From Zizania palustris (Eukaryota > Streptophyta > Magnoliopsida > Poales > Poaceae): 64,000 nucleotides of DNA. The stretch covers positions 21,977,116 to 22,041,115 of the forward strand of contig JAAALK010000082.1 of NCBI GenBank assembly GCA_019279435.1. Direction: 5' to 3'. A model generated the notes under the pieces. The model searched no databases, was not told the origin of the DNA, and saw only the letters and a list, made by a program, of their open reading frames with translations. Shown piece after piece: positions 21,725 through 29,959 of the stretch. Positions within the stretch are counted from its first letter, which is position 1; every line of letters starts with the position of its first letter. Made by a program: the position numbers and the translations under genes.

Positions 21725-24471
21725 TGTCTGTAAGTGGAAGCAAATGGTCCGGCACCAGGTTTAGCAAAAGAGCTAAACCAGTGTCGAGCCATCTGCTCAA
21801 AAGATGGAAAGCGAAAACCATCAAAAGAGTTTGGACCAAAACGCGGCTCAAAACGCGGTCCATGGTTCTTCCTAACCCTACGGCCACGAGGTCCAGAACC
21901 GTAGCCAACTCGGTCTGGAACTCTGCCGGAACGAACACCACCTACTGGAGCACGGGTAGGAAAACCGTCTCCTCTACCACCACCTACACGACGCGGCCTG
22001 GCCTCTAGCCTCTCCCCGCGCCGAGGAACACGCAGTCTACCACCCTGCTGGTAGAACTGCACCTGATCACTACGAGCCCTCTCTGCTCTCTCAACCCGCT
22101 TCCTCCTGAAGCAAAACTCCGCAAGATGCCCGTCTCTCTGACAAAACTCACAATGATAGGTAGGCTTCTTGGGATGTGGTTGAGGCTTGGGATTCTTGGG
22201 CTTGGTAGTGTTTGGTGTGGTCTTCTTGGGCTGAGAGGGTCCAGGAAGAGAGTCTAGAGAAGAGTGGAGGTGTTTGGGCTTAGGAACCCAGATAGGCTTC
22301 TTGGGTGGAGCTTTGGGTGGTTCATGGATCACTCCATCCTTGGGCTGACAAGCCTGGGAGGTCTCAGTGGAGTGAGTCTTGGGATACCTCTGCTCTGGAG
22401 TCATTTTACTCCACTCCACTGCCCGGCTGAGGGCACTCTCAAAGTCAGCCTTGGTGTAGGTGTAACCTACCCCAAACCCATCCTGCCTCTTGAACTGCTG
22501 GATCATCATGCCAAGCTGTGGCTCTCTGGCACTGATCCAACTCAGGATAGACCGGAGGTAAAAGTTCTCATTCTGAGAATCAGCTAGCTCCTCTCTCAAA
22601 GAAGCTAGAACCTCCACCTGAGACAAGCAGGTCTCACACTCATTCTCTACTTGGACAGACTTCCCGGCTTTTAGCTTAATCAACTCCATTCTAAGAGACA
22701 GGCAGTTCTCACAGACAGTGGGTGGAACTGACAGTGTCTCAAGCTCTAGCCTAGTCTGGGCAAGCTCAGCTCTCAACCTCTCAACATCACCCAAATGCTC
22801 ATCGCCCTTGGATTTCAGCTCAGCTAAGGCAGCTAGATGAGATGGGCAATCAACACAGGGTGCGACGACAGTGGCGTGAGCATCTTTCAGCTCCTGCTGA
22901 GCGCTTTCAAGCTCAGTGGCCAAAGCGTCCCTCTCATCAACCCTTTCTGTGTACCTGGACTTCAGAGTCGACAGGTCACACAGAAGCACCTCACACTTCG
23001 GGCACTCACTGCTAACACCCAAGCAAGGGGAAGAGGATAGACTCTCAATTCTGCCGTTGGCCACGGCAAGCTCACTCTCTAGCTCATCTATCCTCTTCTT
23101 AGCCCCCCTAAGCAGTTTTTCCCGATACTTTAACTCCTGACGATTGCTCTCTAGTAAATCAACAATTTCACGCTCATAAGATGATACCTTGCTATCGTCG
23201 TCGTCGGAGTCGTCGGAGGAACTCTTTTCTTCTCTATCCCCAAGAGCCATGGAGCAGAAGCTCTTGCGGGATCTTCGGCGCTGGTGTGAGCGGCTCTTCG
23301 GCTTGACTCCGAAGGCCATGAAGCAGAGGCCCGCCGGATCATCCTTGTCCTTCCCCTTCTTGATGGTAATCTCCTCATCACTTGAGCTTGATGAAGAGGA
23401 AGACGACGTGGATCTCTTGGAGTAGCTTTTCTCCATCTCGGCGAAGAAGGCCTTGTCGCGCTTCTTGTTCTCTCGCCGGTAGTCCTTCAGGGCCTTCTTG
23501 AAGAACCGAGTCTTCGGCTTGCCCTTGTTGAAGGAGGGGCTCTCATGCTTGCCGGAGTCGTGGAAGCTGCTGCCGGCGCCCTTCTTGTAACCACTGCGCT
23601 TGGGGCAATCGACGATGAAGTGTCCTGGATCACCACATTCAAAGCATCCGGATTTTGTGCCGTGTCTTTTGAACATTCTTTTATCATAGACACGACGCAC
23701 CCGGTTGTTAAAGAGACACAAATCATCATCTCCCAACAACTCAAGCTGGTCCTCAGTGATAGACATCAAAGAGAACCCAATACAGCTCACAGCAGAGGGA
23801 TCAACAGAAGGTGTAGCAAGGGCCAGGGATTTTGATCCAGAGCCAGTGAGATTTGATCTCAACTGGATATCTACCTCAGTGGCCTTTAGCTTGCTAAATA
23901 ACTCAGAAATGGTCAAGGTATCGTATGAAGTACTCTCAACGATAGATGATACCTTGATCTCCCAGATCTTTGGGTCCAAGGTATGAAGAACCTTGAGCGC
24001 CTGCTCATGATCTGAGACTAACTGAGCACCCTCAGCCTTGTTGTCCCGAAGCTTGTTAATGATCGACTGAAAGCGACCAAACAAAGCCTCAACAGATTCA
24101 CCCGGCTTCTGTGTGAAATTCTCATATTCACGCCGGTAGGTCTGATAGAGCCGAGCCTTGACCTGTGCTGTTCCCTCATGGTGTGCCTTGAGGGTAGCCC
24201 AGATCTCTCTCGCAGTGGAGAGATGACTCACACGCTCAAACTCAGTGGGACCTAAACTAGAAAATAAAATGTTCACAGCCTTACTGTTGCTCAGATGCTG
24301 AGCAATGATACCAGCAGTACCATGCTCAGCGACTGGCAAAATGACAAACGTGGTGTGAACGCAAATGTCCCATATGTCCGAACCCTGGCTCATGAGATAG
24401 GCTCGCATGCGAGTCTTCCAATAATTATAGCCATAGGCTTCCAAGGACGGGACCTTGCCCGGAGACGTCAT
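21721..24471 (-). CDS. Gag of the Sirevirus (916 aa)
   Basis: This is the structural protein of the virus-like particle. I chose ATG 24471 (MTSPGKVPSLEAYGYNYWKT); a GTG two codons upstream is also open. The N-terminal 200 residues are the copia gag domain (IWATLKAHHEGTAQVKARLY, LFSKLKATE). A CCHC knuckle (CFECGDPGHFIVDC) is near residue 278. Then come a serine-rich acidic stretch, a long coiled-coil region (about 440-640, with repeated C-x-x-C pairs such as CPKCEVLLCDL and CVDCPSHLAAL), and a second knuckle (CEFCQRDGHLAEFC) near 780 before an Arg/Gly-rich tail. Such long gags with C-terminal extension are usual in Sireviruses. The stop TGA is at 21723-21721. The ORF is intact. Confidence 0.92.
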   Translation of the reverse strand: MTSPGKVPSLEAYGYNYWKTRMRAYLMSQGSDIWDICVHTTFVILPVAEHGTAGIIAQHLSNSKAVNILFSSLGPTEFERVSHLSTAREIWATLKAHHEGTAQVKARLYQTYRREYENFTQKPGESVEALFGRFQSIINKLRDNKAEGAQLVSDHEQALKVLHTLDPKIWEIKVSSIVESTSYDTLTISELFSKLKATEVDIQLRSNLTGSGSKSLALATPSVDPSAVSCIGFSLMSITEDQLELLGDDDLCLFNNRVRRVYDKRMFKRHGTKSGCFECGDPGHFIVDCPKRSGYKKGAGSSFHDSGKHESPSFNKGKPKTRFFKKALKDYRRENKKRDKAFFAEMEKSYSKRSTSSSSSSSSSDEEITIKKGKDKDDPAGLCFMAFGVKPKSRSHQRRRSRKSFCSMALGDREEKSSSDDSDDDDSKVSSYEREIVDLLESNRQELKYREKLLRGAKKRIDELESELAVANGRIESLSSSPCLGVSSECPKCEVLLCDLSTLKSRYTERVDERDALATELESAQQELKDAHATVVAPCVDCPSHLAALAELKSKGDEHLGDVERLRAELAQTRLELETLSVPPTVCENCLSLRMELIKLKAGKSVQVENECETCLSQVEVLASLREELADSQNENFYLRSILSWISAREPQLGMMIQQFKRQDGFGVGYTYTKADFESALSRAVEWSKMTPEQRYPKTHSTETSQACQPKDGVIHEPPKAPPKKPIWVPKPKHLHSSLDSLPGPSQPKKTTPNTTKPKNPKPQPHPKKPTYHCEFCQRDGHLAEFCFRRKRVERAERARSDQVQFYQQGGRLRVPRRGERLEARPRRVGGGRGDGFPTRAPVGGVRSGRVPDRVGYGSGPRGRRVRKNHGPRFEPRFGPNSFDGFRFPSFEQMARHWFSSFAKPGAGPFASTYRH

Positions 24472-24520
24472 AGTCACTACTGGGGTTTAGAACCGGTTAA
24501 GGTATGGAAAAACCCTAACC

Positions 24521-24534
24521 TCGCTCTGATACCA
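24521..24534 (-). other. Primer-binding site of the Sirevirus (initiator tRNA-Met)
   Basis: The minus strand reads TGGTATCAGAGC, two bases inside the 5' LTR. This is the exact complement-type PBS of initiator tRNA-Met and fixes the 5' LTR edge at 24537. Confidence 0.9.
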
Positions 24535-24536
24535 CT

Positions 24537-26493
24537 TGTAGGACCGAAAGTAGCGACCAGAGGGGGGGTGAATGGGCGCCTTAAAAATTCTTTCGAATCA
24601 ATGGCCTGCTCCCAACACCCAACGCACCTCAAAAGACTGTGCAGCAGAAAATGAACAGAAGGCCTAAGTCTAAAGGTTTCTAACCTAGAGGCAGCTGAAG
24701 ATAAACAGTGTAATGTTAAAGCAGTGCAACTAGACAGATGAACAAAGTGTAACAGGCCTAAACTTCTCAATGAAATGATCTAAGTATGTATAAGATGAAA
24801 AGAGAAGTTACTGTCCAAATTTGTCTCCTGTTCGGAACTTGGCGAAGCCCCCTTCGCACGCCGAGGTCTGCTTCGGAGGTTGGTGACGGATTCTGTCCGA
24901 AATGTCGAAGGTGTCGCTGTCTAGCCTAGTTCGAAGTGGTAAGAAGCGAAGTGTACTTCGGAGCGAAGAAAAACAGTGCCGGAGCCTGGTTCGAAGTGTG
25001 TACTTCGAAGACAGGACTTCGAACACAGCTTCGAACCAAGAGCTTCGGAGCAAAGTGACAAAGTCGGAGCCTGCTTCGAAGTGAGGACTTCGAAGACAAA
25101 AACTTCGAAGTGAGAGCTTCGAAGCACAACCTTCGAACAAAAAAAACGAAGCCTGCCACGCGACAGAAAAGCAAGTCCGAAGCCAATGCTCTACCTTCGA
25201 AAAGAGCAAGCTCCGAAAAGAGAGGCGAAGGGTGACACGCTACACAGAAATTAGAGCGAGGCCTAGCGGAGCCACAAGCTTCGAACCCAACCTCGAAACG
25301 TGTCGAAGTATGGACTTCGAACAGATAGGGTCGAAGCCCCTTCGCGCTATTGCTCGAAGTATGTAATGCTGTCGATCAGACAAATGCTTCGAAGCTTAGC
25401 AACACAGAATACAAAGCAAAGCTCGAAGATTGAGACGAAGCCTTCGAGTATGGTCGGATCGAAGCCTGCCTCACGGAGCTGAGGGGCTTCGAACAGAGAA
25501 GGATGACTTCGCAGAGACAGTCAGAAAAGTGATTTTAGTCCTATCAACCAGATCGAAAAGTGAAGCAGTAAAAGTAAAAAGTTGGCGCAGAAGTACTGTA
25601 GCTACAGTGGAGTACTACTTGCAAATCGCAAGAACTAGTACTCTGTATGTGAAGAACAGAAGCTTCTTCACACCAGCCGAAGCCTACACAGGCTCAAAAA
25701 ATCACAGAGAAACTTGCTTTGAAGGTGAAAACGAGTCATTAAAACCTTGCAGATGCAGCACACAAAGAATTAGAGCATTTACTGCAACATTAAAAGCAAG
25801 GCAAGAAACACAGAGGGAGAACTCCCTGGCGGCGCAAGCAAGGAACAGGAGAGGAGAGAGAAAACGTGAGAGGCAAAATGACCCAATAGAGTAGTATTCA
25901 ATTTCAGCAAAAGGGTAGTCCAAACCCTAGGGATTGGGGTGCTATTTATAGGCAGCCCAACACTAGGAATATTCTACCAGCCCCTTAGGGTTTTTACAGA
26001 CTCAAAAATACAGAAAAAGACTCTACTGCCCTTAGGAATTTTTACAGACACAACTGACTGACTGTGGGCCTAGAGTAACAGATGACATATCCTGAAGCTA
26101 CTCTTCTGGACAGTCGGATACAGAATCAACGGTTGTCAGTTTTACGCCGAAACTGACAAAGCCTCCACCAGCTTTGCACCAGGTACCCGGATTGGGCCGG
26201 CCCGACTCCGCAGCTCTCTCAGCCCGGCAATCGCTCACCGCCCGTGTACCTGAGTCAGTCCTGGTCAACAGCCCAGTGGGTCTTCTACTGCTTCTGGCCC
26301 ATGCACCCGGATTGGGCCAGCCCGACTTCGCAGCCTCCTCTGCCCGACAGTCGCTCGCTGCCCGTGTACCTGAGTCACACGCGGCCCATGAAACAGCAGA
26401 TCTCTTTTTCTCTTCAGTCCTCGTTGACTATCGTTGACAATGACTCATCACTTCTAGAGCCATGAGGCCCACGCTATTCAGCATGGCTCCTCA
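24537..26493 (-). repeat. 5' LTR of the complete Sirevirus
   Basis: It is nearly identical to 15242-17199. The differences seen are G/T, T/C and T/G in the first 450 bp and one A fewer in the A-run near 25140. The likely promoter is on the minus strand, with the TATA-type box at 25942-25950. Confidence 0.95.
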
Positions 26494-26498
26494 GAATC

Positions 26499-28301
26499 TA
26501 AGGCAAAAAAGAAAGTACCTCTATTGTCGGTAAAAGGAGACTGATTTGGACTATCTGTCTGTTCGAACATCTAGAGATAATCTTCACCGGAGTGCGCCGA
26601 GGCCCTAAGTGGCGAATGAGTCGCCTAGGGCCCCCCCTCCTCCGCTGTCGCTACCCCAGTATCCATGGCCACCGAGGCTTCGGGCTCCGTAGCCTGAGCT
26701 CCCTCAAGATGCCTCGGCTCCGAAGCTCCCGACTCGGCCGTTTGGAACCCCTCGGCATTCGCCTGCCTAGGGTCCCTTAGCTCCGCCATCTGAATTTCTA
26801 GGGCCTGTATCTGCCCCCAGTCTTTTGGCTCTATCACTAGGGCTTCTTCAGCCCCTTCTTCCATTGTTGCCTGGCCCCCTTGACCTCTTCCAATTCTGCG
26901 ACCTCCGGCACCGCTACCAAGGTTTCCGTGGTCGACTGCTCATTTTCGAGCATCTCTTCTTCTGCCACCTCCACTAGAGCAGGGTCTGAAGCAGGAGGAG
27001 GTGGAAGGGACCCCTTCGCAGCCGTTCTCTTTGGCTTCTGGGTTGTTTTCTTCGAAGGGGGATTCAGAGTGGTGCTAGGTCTCGAGTCCGTCTTCCTTTT
27101 TCTCGGGATCGGGTCGGGGACATCAAGGTCCGATAGAATAGGGGGCTCACCGTCGAGCATACTCCATACCCTGTTGAACCTTTCCCAGACTCCTACCATT
27201 TCGATCCTAAGCTTCTTTTCGGCAGGAGTAGGGGCTCCGATTATTTTCTCGGTAGCCCAGATTATTTGCTCCAGAGTCATTGTCACCCGCGAGCCTATAT
27301 ATGCCAAAATATAGATTTTGTAAAAATGCATACGAATATAACACCAGAACAAATACTTTAAATGCAGGGGGGTCGAGGAGTCTACCTATGGATTCGGAGG
27401 GAATTTCCCGAAGGCCCCTGTACTTGGACCCCTGGAAGGCTATTGGCCAGCTAGCCTTGAGGGGAAGGATGCGGAGGGCGACGAACTCCTCCGTTAAATC
27501 CCGCATGCTCATACGATGTGTGATGGTGTCCATAAGGCGAAGGTGAACCTGAATGGCCCTCGCCTCTGCCGAAACCTCCGCCAGCCTTCAATAAGGGATC
27601 TCCCAAATAGGCCTCGCTAGCCCGGAGTCCATCCCTACCTCGGCATAAAACCAGCGAAGTATACAATCAGAAAACCATCGCTCATTGGTAGCCTTCGTCG
27701 GAAATTTTTTCTTGTACTCCTTACGGAGCTAAAAATTAATACTCTTGAAGGCTAGTATTGTCGTGGAGCCGTCCAGCCCGTATCACTTCTTCGGCTGGCA
27801 GCTAGCTTCGTTCATCGTTGCGAAGACCTTTATCCTCCCTTCGCGCCCTTTTGCTCGCATAGCCCATTCGAAGATGGCTAGGCGGGCAAGAGCATTCGGA
27901 GACAGTTGTGGGAGCTCTGCATTATACATTCGTAGCACCTTGGCTAAGAGGCTCAAAGACGACAGTCTGAGGCCCGCATCGATGAAAGCTTCAAAGGCCA
28001 CCACCTCTCCTTCGCGCGGCATGGGGATCACCTCTTCACCAGGAGCCCCTACCTTCACTTCGGGTCCCACCCGATCGCCTACTGCTTCTTGGATCGTCTT
28101 CTCGGTGCATATGGATCGGTCCAAAATGAAGGTTTGATCCGGAAACTTGACGGAGGGAGGCCTTAGTTCCCTAGGGCCGTAAATCCTAGGGGCTCCCGAA
28201 GTCCCTGATGCAGCCATCGATGATGCTGCGGCTTCTACAACCGCTTGCTGCTGGACCAAGGAAGAACTCGGAACGGGCGCCTTGGAGCTTGTTTTAGCCA
28301 T
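26499..28301 (-). pseudogene. N-terminal part of the Tat antisense ORF, with gypsy-type transposon domain
   Basis: ATG 28301 opens a 172-codon block (MAKTSSKAPVPSSSLVQQQA). It has the GEVVAFEAFIDAGLRLSSLS and LARLAIFEWAMRAKGRE parts typical of the Pfam family called putative gypsy-type transposon domain (named from memory, not searched). The next blocks (27533-27207, then 27352-26837, then 26864-26625) carry FNRVWSMLDGEPPILSDLDV and a basic/acidic linker. They are in different frames with stops between them, so either introns are present or the gene is broken. A TATA box lies 60 bp upstream. The reading direction is opposite to the host element. The remainder of the ORF continues left of the Sirevirus at 15236. 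Confidence 0.6.
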
Positions 28302-28361
28302 GAGCAGAGGGAGTTTTTCGAAGAAAAAGAACGCTTGTTGCTAATGAGGCTTGCATCCTAC

Positions 28362-28374
28362 CTTTTATAAGGGG
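28362..28374 (-). promoter_or_regulatory. TATA box in front of the antisense ORF
   Basis: The minus strand reads CCCCTTATAAAAGG about 60 bp upstream of ATG 28301. The position and sequence fit a plant core promoter. It suggests the antisense ORF has its own promoter, inside the element and next to the 3' LTR. Confidence 0.5.
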
Positions 28375-28789
28375 TCGGTGGCTTATGCTGCAAGTAGCGA
28401 AAGTAACGGTTGTTTTCACTCAAAAGGTAAAACACCCCGTCACTGATAAGTGGGGCCATCAACAAAAAACGTCTGAACGCACGAGCCCTAGATATCCGGG
28501 ATGTTTGGAATCCCGAGGCAGTAACTCCTCGTCTAGAATGGCGATTGGTTGCCCGAGGCCATTTAAGCCCGTTATTTAAGACTGACGTTTGACGAAACGG
28601 TACGGCTAACGAATCTCCAAAGCTATGAGTAAGAGCTTCTTTTCTAGGTACATTCCTTGGCGTTCGAAGCTGCTCTAAACCGTATGTAAGTACCTTCGGG
28701 TTGTCTAGATTCGAAGTATGAATTATTTCTTGCGTGTACTGCCTCTTCATCATGCAGGGTGTTTAGAAAAGGCGTATACGAGGGGCTAC

Positions 28790-29352
28790 TATTAGGGGGA
28801 AATAAACCCTGTCAGGGATTGATACTCCGAATTAAAACTTTGACAGGTGGCAAGTGTGAAGCCATCGGTAACCGTTACTATGTTCCGAGAGGGAGAGTTC
28901 GAAGCCCCCATCAAGAGCGAAGCGTATATGGGACTTCGCAATAAGCTTCGGCTTCGAAGCATATGCTTTCCATACGTGCCTCGTCAGCAAGATGTACTCG
29001 AAGCCTTCTATTCTGAAGTGGCGCCTCCAGCTGGAACAAGACATCTGCTTTATCTAAGCATTCACATGACATTTGTCTCGTCTATCCCTATGGAGTCCTG
29101 GGAATAGAGTCCACTATGACGGTTGTAACTAGACGACATGATAGTATTTTTCTATTGTATCCATGCATATAAATACTCCTCTCTTATACTGTAAAGGGAC
29201 ATCAAATATTCAGATAAACAAAGATACTTCGAACTGGTTAAAAGTTATTATCCTCAACGGAGACCTAGACCAGCTCGCAGTCAAACACTTCGAGTTTATA
29301 ACCTTCGAGGTTATTCAAAACCTATAAGTGTAATCTTTTACGCCAACGGTGT
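28790..29352 (+). repeat. 3' LTR of the truncated Tat element, 0.6 kb upstream of SCE1
   Basis: The opening TATTAGGGGGAAATAAACC resembles TGTTGGGGGAAAATGC of the LTR at 48935 (TG changed to TA). The end GTAATCTTTTACGCCAACG resembles ATAATCTTTTACGCCAACA. The TATA box (TATAAATACTCC) is at about 29167. It points towards SCE1, whose ATG is about 600 bp from the LTR end. The right boundary is judged from this alignment and could be off by a few bases. Confidence 0.7.
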
Positions 29353-29444
29353 CTAAAATATTCGTATCAGAATAAAAAAATCTAGATCTGAATTCATTTT
29401 TTAAGATATAGCCAGAAACTATTTAAATCACTTTTACTCCTACT
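29353..29444. mobile_element. Degraded hAT-like transposon terminus
   Basis: This stretch (AAAAAAATCTAGATCTGAAT, then GCCAGAAACTATTTAAATCA) resembles the right end of the hAT element at 40280-40391 (AAAAAATCTAAATCTGAATT and ACAGAAACTATCCTGATCAC). It is only a terminus, cut on the left by the Tat LTR. Confidence 0.5.
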
Positions 29445-29959
29445 TTCAGCTAATATATTGCCTACATAATATTTTACAAGGGAATATTTAGTTCTGTATG
29501 GGTATCTAATTAATAAAGACTTCCAAAGCAAGTTAGTGAGCCGCCAATTTTGATGCGATCTCTTTGATGCGGGTCTCGTCCATTCGCACTGAACAGCAGC
29601 AACCGAAAGAACAGCAGCAAGATGAAAAGAAAAGAAAAGGTAGCAAATTGCAAAAGTTGGGATCCGCCGACCACCGCTACTTTGTCCCCACAGCGTTCGC
29701 AACATGACAACAAAGAAGATATCGGCCTCACATTCCGTCTTAAAAAACAATGTCCGCCGTATTGTTTTCTAAAAAATATCCACCTCTAAGATATTAAAAA
29801 GAAATAAAATATCTGTCTCTCACCTACCCACTGACAGCCGGAGCCCACACTCCCAGAATTTCCACGAACAAATTCATTGAAATAACGGCAAAGCGGAGTA
29901 GATAGTTCTCTTCTTCCCTAGACTAAGAAGTCCAAACCGAGAGCGAGAGAGCAGCCAGC
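29445..29959 (+). promoter_or_regulatory. SCE1 upstream and 5' untranslated region
   Basis: These are the last unique bases before the SCE1 ATG. The AT-rich block at 29780-29815 (AAGAAATAAAATATC) could hold the core promoter. The GA-rich leader (CGAGAGCGAGAGAGCAGCC) just before the ATG looks like a 5' UTR. No ORF here is convincing. Confidence 0.4.

Larger units (their letters stand above)
15242..26493 (-). mobile_element. Complete Sirevirus-type Ty1/copia retrotransposon (11.25 kb), very young
   Basis: Two LTRs of 1958 and 1957 bp (15242-17199 and 24537-26493) flank gag and pol on the minus strand. The 5-bp target duplication GAATC is perfect (15237-15241 and 26494-26498). The PBS next to the 5' LTR is an exact TGGTATCAGAGC (initiator tRNA-Met), and PPT-like runs precede the 3' LTR. 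The long gag with two zinc knuckles, the multiple PPTs and the order protease-integrase-RT-RNase H place it in the Sirevirus (Maximus/SIRE) group of Ty1/copia. Reading the two LTRs against each other I found three substitutions and one A-run length change, so insertion is recent. gag and pol are open, but pol is in the -1 frame relative to gag. It is inserted in the Tat antisense ORF. Confidence 0.95.
10953..29352 (+). mobile_element. 5'-truncated Tat-type gypsy element with antisense ORF and 3' LTR, split by two insertions
   Basis: What remains is the 3' part of a plus-oriented Tat element. The antisense ORF lies in pieces (11267-10953, 15236-13900 and 28301-26499, all minus) followed by the 3' LTR at 28790-29352. 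The pieces join colinearly once the copia solo LTR (11268 to about 13730) and the complete Sirevirus (15242-26493, with its TSD) are removed. They align in the same order with the second aORF block at 57514-60394. An antisense ORF between pol and the 3' LTR is known in Tat-lineage elements such as Grande. gag and pol are absent here. The left break at 10953 coincides with the damaged end of copia copy C. Confidence 0.7.
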
